Shown: positions 7,917 to 16,456, counted from the stretch's first letter. The stretch is DNA of 23,267 nucleotides from CAYWNA01 sp964459305 (GCA_964459305.1 CAYWNA010000211.1:1-23267), one strand, 5' to 3'. Notes: generated by a model not told the origin, from the sequence alone. Translations and numbers: made by a program.

Positions 7917-10900
7917 TTACTTTGCGTAGTCTTCGTACAGCGGGAGGTGGCGGTAGTAGACTTCCAGGGATAGGAGATTGATCGTTGTGACGTAGAGACG
8001 TCCGGCGTGGGGGGCCCAGCGATCGGGCACGGGGTTGCGGGGGTCCCAGCTTCCGGCCATGGAGCCTCGTTTGATCTGGGTGTTCACTAGCAGCGGGTGC
8101 AACCGTCCGTTCCACGCTTTCCAGTAGTCGCCGCCCATGTGGAACATGACCTGCGTGGCGTAGTACCAGTAGTAGGTGTCGCGTTGCGGATTACGCGACG
8201 AGCCAATAGCCGGCAGGTTCTCACTCAAGTGTTTGGCGCCGTTGATCATGTGCTCGTTGTCTCGCCGCCAATCCAGATAGAGCCGCAGCAATAACCCGAC
8301 GGAAGTCATGGTCTTGTTGGGCGTGCGGCCATGCCGCTGCTCCTCGGTATTCGGCGCGTAGGGGTTGTAGCGATACAAGTGCGGTTCGCTTCCCGATCCC
8401 TGGCACTTGTCGAGCCAGCGTCGGATGCCGGTGAAACACTTTTCCGGAACGTCCAAGTTTGCTAACTGGCCGCTTTTCAGCGCCATCATGGCCCAACCGG
8501 TCACCGACATGTCGCTACCGTATTGGGCGGAATAGCGCCAGCCGCCGCGCTCCGGATGTTGGGCTTCCAGCAAGAAATCGATGGCTTTCTGTATTGGCTC
8601 GCGTAACTCTGGATCTTGGGTCATGCCATAGGATTCGCACAGCGCCAGCAGGGCAATGCTGTGGCTGTAGAACCTGACGCTGCGATTCGACTCGTCGTCC
8701 ATCGGAATGAACAGGTCGCCATCTTCCTTCTGGTTGGCCAGCAGATAGCGGACACCGCCGTTGACCACGTCGACATACTTGTGTTCCCGATGGCTGTAAC
8801 CGGCACCCTGGAAGGCAAGCAGGGCCAAGCCCGTAGCTGCCGTATCCGTCACCAAAGCCGCCTTTTCGCCGTTGATCCCTTGCAGGCTCCAGCTTCCGTC
8901 AGGCAACTGTTGGCGAGCTAGCCAGGACAATCCCAGTTCGACGGTCTCTTCGGTCTGGGGCGGTGGGGTTCCTCCGTGGCCATCTCCCGCATCCCCCCCC
9001 GCATTGCGATTCCCGCGGCGACGGAACGGTTTGGCGGCCACCACGGCGGCGGTACTAACATCGGGCAAGCCACCGACATGCTGGCGCACGAACCGGGCGG
9101 TTCGTACTTGGACTTGCATGCTTTCGTTACGGGCGCGCCGGTTGTTCAGTCCTGAATCCAAAGTGTACTCCGCCCCAATGCCGCCCGGACCGGTCGGTGC
9201 GTCGATGTTCACGGCCAGACCGCCCTCGGTCGATTGGCGAGCAAGTTCCACGGCGCCCGTCGCATCGCCTGCGCTGTGATCGTTCGTGGCCTGTGCAACG
9301 GGGCCGAACGATCCGCTACCGGGCACGTCGACCGCCGCCGCGATTGCCGTGCCGGTGGGTAGGCTGGTCAGTGAAGATCGGTCGAGCCGCGCGCCCAAGT
9401 TGTCTGTTTGTCCTACATCCGGTCCGCGATCGGCGCTGGGTGACGAATTGCGTGTTCCGATGGCCAAACCGGGGCTTTCGGACCCGGCGACGTCGACGCG
9501 GGTATCGCCGGCCAGAGTTCCTACGGGTCCGTGGGCGGGTGGCGAGTTCACGCCGCCGGGCAAACGGACGGGTTCGGCGCCTTGTGCGGCGACCAAAGAT
9601 CCATCCGCCATGCCGCCGGAATCCGGCGAACCGACCAACTCGACGGTTTCGGCCTGGGTGTTCGCTGCGAGGGTTGGCCCGGCGGCCGTTCGAGTTGGCG
9701 ACCCCGTCCCGCCGCCAACCTCGGGCGAGCCAAGAACGCCTTCGACGGTTTCCGCACGCGTGTACTGGGCAACCGCCAATAGGTCGCCTCCGCTGGCACC
9801 GCCAGCCGGTCCAGCCTCGACGATGGACGACGGCTGTCCGCCCGCGGGAGTTCCACCGCCCGTGGTACGAGCCGTCGTTGTGGCCTCCGGATTAGCGACC
9901 GGGCCGACGATCGGACCGCCGCTTGCGCCACCACCGGCCGCCAGATCACTGGCTGGTGCCGCCGCGATGGCCGTCGGATTCGGACCGGCCAACGCCAGTT
10001 CCGGTGTTCCCGTGCCCATGCGGCGGGCAATCTTGCGGGCGACTGCCGCAGATGGATCGACGTCCGGCTGGCCGCCGCCGCTAGCCATCTCGCCCGGCGC
10101 ACCTTCGCTGGCTCTCGCGCGCGTGATGGCTGCCGGCGCGGGTTGTTCAGCCGTGTCACTCTGACCGGTCGTGTCCGCATCGGCGGGCCCGCCCGTGACT
10201 GGTCCGGAACCGCCGATATCAGCGCGGGCCACCGCGGTGGCCTCTGGTGCCATATCATCCGCGCTGGGCCTGTCGCCTGAAATACCACCTTCCGCCGCCG
10301 TGGGTGCGTCTGCCGCCGCACCCGCCGTCGTGATTGGCGCGGAACCGGCCCGGACAGCTCGCGCCAGTTGCGGCGATTCGGTGTCCAGGCTTACGGCGGG
10401 GCCGGCGCCGCTTTGGGCTCGAGCCGGCCCGCCGTTTGGTGCCGGTTGTTGCACTCCGCCTTCGATTTCCACCGAGCCGGTCGCTCCGGCAGTGGGCGTT
10501 CCGGCGGAACCGAGTGCGGATCGAGTTACCGCCGTGTTGGCGCTGGCTACCATTTCCGCGGCCTGCGTAGCGCCACCAGCGGGTGCTACGTCGATGGACT
10601 CCGCGCGTAGCGTTGTCGGCGGCGACGGACTGCGGCCAGTGGAACGGCCGATCCGGCTGGAGGGGAGCGAAGCGATGGCCGGTCCTTCGGGCGTGTCCTC
10701 GGCGACCTGCGCGCGACGGGCCGCATGGGAAGCGACTTCGTTCGACATTTCGCCAGCAGGCCCGGATTGCTGTGGACCGCCTGCCGGTCCGCCGCCTGTG
10801 GCCTCGTTGGTTGCCCTCGCAACGGCCGTTGCTGCGGCAGCAGCCTCAGCATCCGTGCTGCCCGGAGCCACGGCAACGTCTGCGGTGTCGGCAGTGGCCG

Positions 10901-13900
10901 GCGTAGGCAACAGGGCGGTCCTCGTGGCAGTTCGAGCCAGCCGGCGTTGTCGCTCCTCTTCATCCTCGTCGTCCGGATCGCCGCCGCCGCTTTTGGCCTC
11001 GCCGGGCAATGCCTCAGCCAATTCCGCACGACTGACCGCTGCTTCGGCGACCTGTTCGGCCATGCTGACCTCGGTGGGCGGTCCGACTTCGGTGGCTTTG
11101 GCCGGTCCACCGGAAATCGGTTCGCTGCCGCCGGAATCAGCGCGTGCCACGGCGGTGGCTTCCATATTGGTTTGCGGTGTGGCGGGCTGGCCACCTGCAT
11201 CGCTGGGCGGCGCCGTGGGGGCGTCTACAACGGTAGTTGCTGCGATGGCAGCCAACGGGGCTCCGCCAATGTCCGCGTTACGCGCGATCCGATTCGAGTC
11301 CGTCTCGAAGTTCATGGCGGGCTGACCACCACCGCTAGCGCGACTGGTTCCGCCTTCGGAAACCACGCGAGTAGGCCCCAAGTCGACATCGGTCACGCCA
11401 CGTGCGGCCGTAATCGGCCCTTGCGTCGCGCCGGCATCAGCACGAGTTAACACGGCACTGGCGTTGGCGACCAGCTCGGATGGTTGTTGCGCGCCCGCAG
11501 CCGTGGCGATTTCCGCCACCGGCTCTGCCTGGAGAGACGCGCCGGGCATGTCCGCACCTGCCCGCGAACGGCGAACCAAGGCTGGTGCCGCGGGCGACAG
11601 GGCCGGACCCGGCGGCGTGTCCTGCACCGATTCTGCACGTCGGGCTGACGCCGAGGCGATCATGGCGGGGCTGTCCGCAGCCGGTTTCGCCCGATCCAGG
11701 TTTCGCCCCTGGCCGACACCCGCAATGCCGGTAACGCCCCTGGACAAAGCCGTACGAGCCGGCGCAGCCGACGGATTGCCCATTCCTTGCGTCGCTTGAG
11801 CTACGGCAGGGCTTTCAACATTCGTGGGAGACGCCGAGATGGCCGATCTCATGGCGGTGCGGGCGGGGCGAGGCGATGGGGACTCAGCGGGGTTGATACT
11901 GGGAAGTCCTGTCGACTGGGCCCGTTGCGCTGCCGCTTGAGCGATCTGCGTTGTGGGGCTGGCTGCCTGAACGTTCAGGGACTGTTGACTTCGCGTGGCG
12001 TTCGGATTGCTGGTCGCCTGTCGGGCAACGGTCGCAGAGGAAGGGCGGGGCTGATCGCTGGCAGCACCCGTGGGTGCCTGATTTGCTGCCACGTCCGCGG
12101 ACACGGTCGTTGCGCCGGGCGCCGTCGTGGCGGACTCGCGTCGGGCGAGAGATGAAATCGGCGTTTGTGCCACGGATGGCGAGTCGGCACCTCGTGGACG
12201 GCGGGTCGGCGCGCGGCCACTTGCGCCGCCTTCGGGGCTGGCTGAGGCCACCGCGGGCTGGGCACCAGCCCGAGCTACCAGCGTGTTGGCTGTGGCTTGT
12301 CGTTCGGTTGACGTGGGGCTGGCGGCAACTTGGCCGGCAGCCGAATCAGCCGCCGCGGCGACCGACGGCGCCTGCGCTGCCTCGGCGGCGGTGCTGGGCC
12401 CGATGCTAGGCGTGCTGGCTTGTCGTCGAGGCGTCGAAGCTGGAGCCGACTGTGCCGCCGCCACTGTGGAGGCGGCCTGACGTCGTGCGATCTGAGCCCC
12501 CGCTGCGCCCTCGGCGGCGTTGCCGTCGTTCGGGATCAGGAACTCGTCGAATCCGTCGGCTTCGTCGCCGCCGCCGGTTCGAGCGGGCGCGGCGCCGGTG
12601 GTCGCCACGCGGCTGGCCGGGGTCGGTTGGGCCGCCGGCTCACCACCGGCTGCCTGGCCGGTCGCTGCCGCGGTCGTTGGCCCGGCCATGTGGGCAGTCG
12701 TGCTCGGGGCGACCGCGGAGCGAGCAATCTGTCGTCGAGGCGTATTGACCGCTAACGACGGTGCTGTGTCCGCTGATTCGGGCGTCTGGGTGGACTGCCT
12801 GCGTGTGAGGCGAGCCGATGCGGCCTGCTGAGATTCCGCAACTGGTTCTGCAGCGCTGGCAGACGGCTGGATCTCAATGCCTGTCTGGCGGCGTCCAACC
12901 GTGCCGCTCCGGGCTTGGGGTGCAGCCGCGATCTGGTTCGGCTGTGGTGCGGGCGCTGGCGTGGCCTCAGCAGCCTCGGTTGTGATGTTTGGGTGCAGCG
13001 CCGGCTGTGGCCGGCGGTTGGGGAGTGACCGGGCAGTTTGTGCGATATTTGGCGCGACTTCGGCTCGCGGCGGTCGCGTCGCGTTGCGAGCAGCGGTCGG
13101 AGCGGCAGCAGCGGTTGGTGCGTCTGCGCTTGGCTCGGCTACAGCACGCGCTACCTGGTCGTTCGCGGTGGCTTGTCGGGCCGCAGCCGTCGCAGTGGGT
13201 CGGAGTTGGCTGGCTTGGCTATCGTTAGCAATGGCAGCCGGACGAGTCACCTGGGCGGCCGTGTTGGCCGCGACCGTGGGGCGGGCAGTCTGCCGTCGAG
13301 GCGTTTGCGTGTTAGCGAGATTGGATTCGTCGACCGGAGTCTGCCGCGTCTGGCGGCGTGCGATTCGCGCGGCGTTTTGTTGTGAGGCGGTCGGCGGCTC
13401 GTCGGCGATGGTTCGACGCTCGATCTGTCGCTCGGTGGTCGTGCGGCGGACGGGGCTCGTGGTGGCTTCCACAAGCGTTGGCTCCTGCTGTGGCGGCCGG
13501 GGCGTTGTGGTCGACGTCACGTTGGTCGCGGCAGTGGCCAGGTCGGGACGAGGTGTGGCCCTCGCGCGTCGGTTGGGAACGGAAACCGGCGTCCTGGCAG
13601 TCGTCGGACGATCCTCGGTGCGCAATTCGCGACGTTGCCGCTGGTCAGGCGCGGATGTCGCGGTATCGGGCATCGGTTCGACGTTCGAACGGCTGCGATC
13701 AGGTGTGGAAGTGGTCTGTCTCTGGGCAAGCGTGGTCTGCGGTCGCAGTTCGTTCGGATTGGTGCGCTGAGAGATCGCCGGGGTTTCGGACAGCTCCACC
13801 CGAGTGCGCGGGACAGCGATCGCTGTGTCGGTCTGTCGTCTGGCAGTAGGCGCAGCAGCGGACTGTGCCCGCGGCGATTGCTCCGTTTCGCGCCGGGCGA

Positions 13901-14747
13901 TTTGTGTTGTCTGATGCTGGTCCACCGTTGTCGGTTCGTGTTGCGTGGTCCGACGCCGCGTTTGGGCTTGAGTCTCCTGTCGTGCAACAGAACTGTCTGC
14001 GGCCTGCATTTGGGATGGTCTCGCGACAGTGGGCTCCGTATCGGGCGCGGTCACGGCGACGCTTGGGGGTAAGGGTTGCGTTTGCGTCATGCGGCGACTG
14101 AGTCGTGATTGCTGTTCGCTGTGCCGCGGGGCTGTTTCTTGCGGTTGCTGGCGTCTGACGATGTTGGGGCGGACCGTCCTTTCCGGTTCAGGTACGGGTG
14201 TTGGCTGCGGCTCGGTCGGTTCTTCCTGAGGCTCGGCCTCTTCGCGTTCAATCTCTTCGGGCAATGGCTCGATTTGCGGCGTCTCGGTTTCTACCGGCCG
14301 CTCGAAATCTCGTGTGGTCTGATCGCGTTGCGGGGTCTCAAAGTACTCGGGCACCGTTATCGGTTGCCTGGTTTCCGTCAGATCGTTCTGAGCAACGAAG
14401 ACATCGAATATGCGCTCGAATATTTTCAGTTCAATGGATGAGACGAACAGGATCGCATGGAAGAAAAGACACAGGATGATCGCCAGTTGCATGCTCCGCC
14501 GAAAAGTGCGACTGTCGATGAAAGCCAAGCCAACCGCCACCCCGCCAAGCAACAGTACGGTCGCGATTAACCACGTGATGGCGTTGGCGTACCAGCGAGC
14601 ATCGTCGAATCGCAAATAGGCGATGACGGAGCCCATGATGAAGCCGCCCAACACGCACAGAGCCAGGATCACCGGCCAAAGTTGGTCGTCGAATGCCTGG
14701 CTGACGGTCGGCTTCAGCTTGCGAATGATACGCCGGATCTTCGCCAT
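7917..14747 (-). CDS. Giant membrane-anchored low-complexity protein with C-terminal prenyltransferase/squalene-oxidase-type toroid
   Basis: This 2276-residue protein is the last gene of the exb cluster, 12 bases after exbD, with AAGGAG placed right after the exbD stop. Residues about 25-45, 54-77 and 87-104 are hydrophobic membrane segments. Residues 139-195 are Pro/Glu-rich, reminiscent of the rigid linker in TonB. Residues about 200-1930 are low complexity: first Arg/Thr/Gln/Pro-rich with ARRQT-like motifs, later Ala/Gly/Asp-rich. Much of this is built from composite repeats of 290-310 residues. Residues 1934-2276 form an alpha/alpha toroid with QW-like motifs, QQLPDGSW (1946-1953) and TDTAATGLALLAF, plus SVTGWAMMAL. 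I see no DxDD acid motif of squalene-hopene cyclases, so a binding rather than cyclase role is more likely. By position it may replace TonB/TolA as the partner of the ExbB/ExbD motor; that role is inferred. GC skew creates long antisense frames that are not genes. Confidence 0.85.
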   Translation of the reverse strand: MAKIRRIIRKLKPTVSQAFDDQLWPVILALCVLGGFIMGSVIAYLRFDDARWYANAITWLIATVLLLGGVAVGLAFIDSRTFRRSMQLAIILCLFFHAILFVSSIELKIFERIFDVFVAQNDLTETRQPITVPEYFETPQRDQTTRDFERPVETETPQIEPLPEEIEREEAEPQEEPTEPQPTPVPEPERTVRPNIVRRQQPQETAPRHSEQQSRLSRRMTQTQPLPPSVAVTAPDTEPTVARPSQMQAADSSVARQETQAQTRRRTTQHEPTTVDQHQTTQIARRETEQSPRAQSAAAPTARRQTDTAIAVPRTRVELSETPAISQRTNPNELRPQTTLAQRQTTSTPDRSRSNVEPMPDTATSAPDQRQRRELRTEDRPTTARTPVSVPNRRARATPRPDLATAATNVTSTTTPRPPQQEPTLVEATTSPVRRTTTERQIERRTIADEPPTASQQNAARIARRQTRQTPVDESNLANTQTPRRQTARPTVAANTAAQVTRPAAIANDSQASQLRPTATAAARQATANDQVARAVAEPSADAPTAAAAPTAARNATRPPRAEVAPNIAQTARSLPNRRPQPALHPNITTEAAEATPAPAPQPNQIAAAPQARSGTVGRRQTGIEIQPSASAAEPVAESQQAASARLTRRQSTQTPESADTAPSLAVNTPRRQIARSAVAPSTTAHMAGPTTAAATGQAAGGEPAAQPTPASRVATTGAAPARTGGGDEADGFDEFLIPNDGNAAEGAAGAQIARRQAASTVAAAQSAPASTPRRQASTPSIGPSTAAEAAQAPSVAAAADSAAGQVAASPTSTERQATANTLVARAGAQPAVASASPEGGASGRAPTRRPRGADSPSVAQTPISSLARRESATTAPGATTVSADVAANQAPTGAASDQPRPSSATVARQATSNPNATRSQQSLNVQAASPTTQIAQAAAQRAQSTGLPSINPAESPSPRPARTAMRSAISASPTNVESPAVAQATQGMGNPSAAPARTALSRGVTGIAGVGQGRNLDRAKPAADSPAMIASASARRAESVQDTPPGPALSPAAPALVRRSRAGADMPGASLQAEPVAEIATAAGAQQPSELVANASAVLTRADAGATQGPITAARGVTDVDLGPTRVVSEGGTSRASGGGQPAMNFETDSNRIARNADIGGAPLAAIAATTVVDAPTAPPSDAGGQPATPQTNMEATAVARADSGGSEPISGGPAKATEVGPPTEVSMAEQVAEAAVSRAELAEALPGEAKSGGGDPDDEDEEERQRRLARTATRTALLPTPATADTADVAVAPGSTDAEAAAAATAVARATNEATGGGPAGGPQQSGPAGEMSNEVASHAARRAQVAEDTPEGPAIASLPSSRIGRSTGRSPSPPTTLRAESIDVAPAGGATQAAEMVASANTAVTRSALGSAGTPTAGATGSVEIEGGVQQPAPNGGPARAQSGAGPAVSLDTESPQLARAVRAGSAPITTAGAAADAPTAAEGGISGDRPSADDMAPEATAVARADIGGSGPVTGGPADADTTGQSDTAEQPAPAAITRARASEGAPGEMASGGGQPDVDPSAAVARKIARRMGTGTPELALAGPNPTAIAAAPASDLAAGGGASGGPIVGPVANPEATTTARTTGGGTPAGGQPSSIVEAGPAGGASGGDLLAVAQYTRAETVEGVLGSPEVGGGTGSPTRTAAGPTLAANTQAETVELVGSPDSGGMADGSLVAAQGAEPVRLPGGVNSPPAHGPVGTLAGDTRVDVAGSESPGLAIGTRNSSPSADRGPDVGQTDNLGARLDRSSLTSLPTGTAIAAAVDVPGSGSFGPVAQATNDHSAGDATGAVELARQSTEGGLAVNIDAPTGPGGIGAEYTLDSGLNNRRARNESMQVQVRTARFVRQHVGGLPDVSTAAVVAAKPFRRRGNRNAGGDAGDGHGGTPPPQTEETVELGLSWLARQQLPDGSWSLQGINGEKAALVTDTAATGLALLAFQGAGYSHREHKYVDVVNGGVRYLLANQKEDGDLFIPMDDESNRSVRFYSHSIALLALCESYGMTQDPELREPIQKAIDFLLEAQHPERGGWRYSAQYGSDMSVTGWAMMALKSGQLANLDVPEKCFTGIRRWLDKCQGSGSEPHLYRYNPYAPNTEEQRHGRTPNKTMTSVGLLLRLYLDWRRDNEHMINGAKHLSENLPAIGSSRNPQRDTYYWYYATQVMFHMGGDYWKAWNGRLHPLLVNTQIKRGSMAGSWDPRNPVPDRWAPHAGRLYVTTINLLSLEVYYRHLPLYEDYAK
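9771..13358 (-). repeat. Four composite repeats of about 290-310 residues in the giant protein
   Basis: Aligning the protein to itself by eye gives consistent offsets. Residues 464-755 match 755-1045 at an offset of about 291: ARQATANDQVARAVAEP against ERQATANTLVARAGAQP, and RRQIARSAVAPSTT against ARTAMRSAISASPTN. Residues 1034-1342 match 1342-1660 at an offset of about 303-308: ATAVARADSGGSEPISGGPA against ATAVARADIGGSGPVTGGPA, and ELVANASAVLTR against EMVASANTAVTR. The second and third copies match more weakly at offsets of 274-293. Each copy contains sub-blocks of about 30-50 residues ending in (V/L/I)(A/T/S)R(R/A). A degenerate fifth copy may extend to residue 1930. Confidence 0.65.
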
Positions 14748-14754
14748 GATGCCA

Positions 14755-14760
14755 CTCCTT
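14755..14760 (-). promoter_or_regulatory. Ribosome binding site of the giant protein, adjoining the exbD stop
   Basis: AAGGAG on the minus strand shares its first base with the exbD stop codon TAA (14760-14762) and ends seven bases before the ATG at 14747. This arrangement suggests translational coupling between exbD and the giant gene. Confidence 0.6.
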
Positions 14761-15179
14761 TAGCCCCCTTCGCCCTGGATCGTCAACGAGTAGTCGAAAA
14801 TCCCGACTTTGTTGCACGCGTTCATGACAAAAACGACAGAATCCAACTGCACGCGTTTGTCCGCGCGAATTATGACAGATTGATTGACCGGATTATCTAC
14901 GACCGCTTGTTCGAGCACGTTTTCGATTTCGTCGCCATCTAATGTCTTCCCATCCACAAAGTACCGACCATCTCGGTCGACGTTGACGAACATCTCCTTC
15001 GGTTGAACCGTCAGCGGCCTGGCCTCGCTGGCCGCCGGCAACATGACGTCCAGCTCTCTGTCTTCCTGGGCGAATCGGGTGGCGACCAGGAAGAAAATCA
15101 GCAGCAGAAAAACAACGTCGATCAGCGGTGTGAGGGTCAGCGTTCCGAGCGCCGCCCCTTTCTTTATCTTAACTGCCAT
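14760..15179 (-). CDS. ExbD/TolR-family biopolymer transport protein
   Basis: A 139-residue protein with the family layout: a short basic cytoplasmic N-terminus, one membrane segment LTPLIDVVFLLLIFFLV (residues 16-32) and a periplasmic domain ending in a conserved C-terminal half (SVIIRADKRVQLDSVVFVMNACNK). Asp21 in the membrane segment matches the proton-carrying aspartate of ExbD and TolR. The family joins ExbB/TolQ pentamers to form an inner-membrane proton channel that drives TonB- or TolA-like partners. I chose the ATG at 15179 because an upstream ATG at 15230 would add 17 residues whose codons form a perfect hairpin and would exceed the usual N-terminal length; no strong Shine-Dalgarno supports either. 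The gene lies 80 bases after exbB and 12 bases before the giant gene. Confidence 0.9.
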   Translation of the reverse strand: MAVKIKKGAALGTLTLTPLIDVVFLLLIFFLVATRFAQEDRELDVMLPAASEARPLTVQPKEMFVNVDRDGRYFVDGKTLDGDEIENVLEQAVVDNPVNQSVIIRADKRVQLDSVVFVMNACNKVGIFDYSLTIQGEGG

Positions 15180-15203
15180 TTGGGATATTCCACTCCAAAC
15201 GGT

Positions 15204-15223
15204 CCGAAGTCTGGCGACTTCGG
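15204..15223 (-). promoter_or_regulatory. Perfect 8-bp hairpin between exbB and exbD
   Basis: CCGAAGTC and GACTTCGG flank a four-base loop in the 80-base space between the exbB stop (15260) and the exbD start (15179). No U tract follows, so it is not a classic terminator. It may protect the upstream mRNA end or lower exbD expression relative to exbB. Confidence 0.55.
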
Positions 15224-15259
15224 CTACCATGAATTTTGTATCTGTCTCTGCCGCGATCC

Positions 15260-16222
15260 TTAGTTTGTGACTGTGGCTGCTTCCTGTTGCTGCTCTTCTC
15301 CGTTGCCCGCGGTCTCCGGGGTACGTTCGTCGACGATCTTCTGGCTGAAACGCACGCGGCCTTCGTACCGTTCCACCTGAGGCATCAAACTGAACAGAAG
15401 CTCGTCAATCTCATGGAACAAGGTTGTGATGCGTCCCTCGAAATAATGCGAAAAGATCGCTGCCGGGATGGCGACGGTTAAGCCCGCCAATGTGGTCACC
15501 AGGGCCACGTAGATGCCTTGAGCCAGGAAATCCGCCTTGTTCTGGCCGGGCGCAAACTGCGTCGTATCGTGAAATGCCCGGATCATGCCCCACACCGTGC
15601 CGAGCAGACCCATCAGCGGCGTCACGGCCGCTGCCAGATTCAGCCAACGCACGTTGGAGTAGATTCGTTCCGCTTCACGCTCGCTGGCTTCCGACACGGC
15701 GTGTTCCACTTCGGAATGCGGTCGGCCGACTTTCAACAACATCGATCGAATCACCGATGCGGCGGCCGACGGATACCGTTGGCAAAGTCGGTAGGCCTGC
15801 CGCGGATCGAAGCCGCCCTGGCCGCCGCCCAACTGGCCAAGTCCCTCGACCATTTCGTCCGGCAACACCCGGCAGCGCCGTAGGGCCATGAACCGTTCAA
15901 TTACAAAGGTTGCCACCAACAGCGACATGAGAATGATCGGCAGCATGAACCAGCCGCCGCTGACGATCAACGAGAAGACATTGATTCCCTCAATTTTCTC
16001 CTGCGCAGGCCCCTCTGGCTGGACGGGCTCGGCCGCCTCGTCGCTGTCGCCCGCTCCATCGGCGGGTACTTCCACAGGCGCCGGACTTGGGCCTGCTTCG
16101 TCCTCGTCGGCATCTTGCGCCCAGCCCGTCGACTGGTAGGACGCAGGCAGAGCGGTGAGCAGGACGGCAAGACCCAAGAGCCAGTACAGCGATTTCCTCT
16201 GGCGAGATGCGTGATCTAGCAT
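15260..16222 (-). CDS. ExbB/TolQ (MotA/TolQ/ExbB) family proton channel protein with signal peptide and acidic linker
   Basis: A 320-residue protein. It begins with a signal-peptide-like segment (YWLLGLAVLLTALPASYQ, ending near WAQD at residue 36), then an acidic Pro/Ala-rich linker (residues 37-75). The MotA/TolQ/ExbB domain follows, with membrane segments near 88-110, 193-216 and 233-258. The conserved helix AVTPLMGLLGTVWGMI and the segment LVTTLAGLTVAIPAAI are the channel-lining helices of this family. ExbB assembles as a pentamer around ExbD and converts proton flow into movement. A longer frame starts at 16444, but GAGGGG five bases before the ATG at 16222 and the signal peptide right after it fix the start. 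Extended N-termini of this kind occur in some ExbB proteins. It follows the TPR gene after 234 bases. Confidence 0.92.
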   Translation of the reverse strand: MLDHASRQRKSLYWLLGLAVLLTALPASYQSTGWAQDADEDEAGPSPAPVEVPADGAGDSDEAAEPVQPEGPAQEKIEGINVFSLIVSGGWFMLPIILMSLLVATFVIERFMALRRCRVLPDEMVEGLGQLGGGQGGFDPRQAYRLCQRYPSAAASVIRSMLLKVGRPHSEVEHAVSEASEREAERIYSNVRWLNLAAAVTPLMGLLGTVWGMIRAFHDTTQFAPGQNKADFLAQGIYVALVTTLAGLTVAIPAAIFSHYFEGRITTLFHEIDELLFSLMPQVERYEGRVRFSQKIVDERTPETAGNGEEQQQEAATVTN

Positions 16223-16227
16223 GAATT

Positions 16228-16233
16228 CCCCTC
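16228..16233 (-). promoter_or_regulatory. Ribosome binding site that decides the exbB start
   Basis: GAGGGG on the minus strand lies five bases before the ATG at 16222. No comparable site precedes the upstream in-frame start at 16444, which would also overlap the terminator-like hairpin. Confidence 0.65.
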
Positions 16234-16436
16234 GATCCTGGCAGGGTAAGCTATTGGGAACCCAAACCGGCAATGCGATTCGAGTTGCCAATTCTGGTAA
16301 GTGATATACATTCCTTCGAAAGCGACCGCCGAGATTATTCGCCGGCTCATCCTCAGCACGGGCTGGAATCGCAGTTGCCCCGTTGGGCAGATCGGTAACC
16401 TGCCTGGGCTTGCGTCGAAAGGCAGGCTGAAAACAC

Positions 16437-16450
16437 GCCCCCAAGGGGGC
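16437..16450 (-). terminator. Terminator-like hairpin just after the TPR gene
   Basis: On the minus strand GCCCCC, two T bases and GGGGGC form a tight GC hairpin starting six bases after the stop codon of the TPR gene, followed by GTGTTTT. The short U run suggests a partial intrinsic terminator or attenuator between the TPR gene and exbB rather than a full stop. Confidence 0.45.
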
Positions 16451-16456
16451 CTGAGA

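Noticed and set aside
7917..8948. Reading the toroid as a squalene-hopene cyclase and the window as a hopanoid gene cluster
   Set aside because: No DxDD motif is visible, the domain is short, and no neighbouring isoprenoid genes are present.
12877..13770. Long plus-strand open frame (297 codons) opposite the giant gene, and similar ones at 10171-11325 and 9286-10164
   Set aside because: These are antisense shadows of Ala/Arg/Pro/Thr-rich coding DNA, where stops are rare on the other strand. They have no recognisable domain, and the minus-strand frame is continuous with clear N- and C-terminal domains.
7917..14747. Naming the giant gene tonB or tolA
   Set aside because: It has three N-terminal hydrophobic segments and a toroid tip; no TonB or TolA C-terminal domain is seen. 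Only its position and arm suggest an analogous role.
16223..16444. Upstream in-frame start at 16444 extending the ExbB protein by 74 residues
   Set aside because: It overlaps the hairpin after the TPR gene, lacks a ribosome binding site and puts the signal peptide internally.
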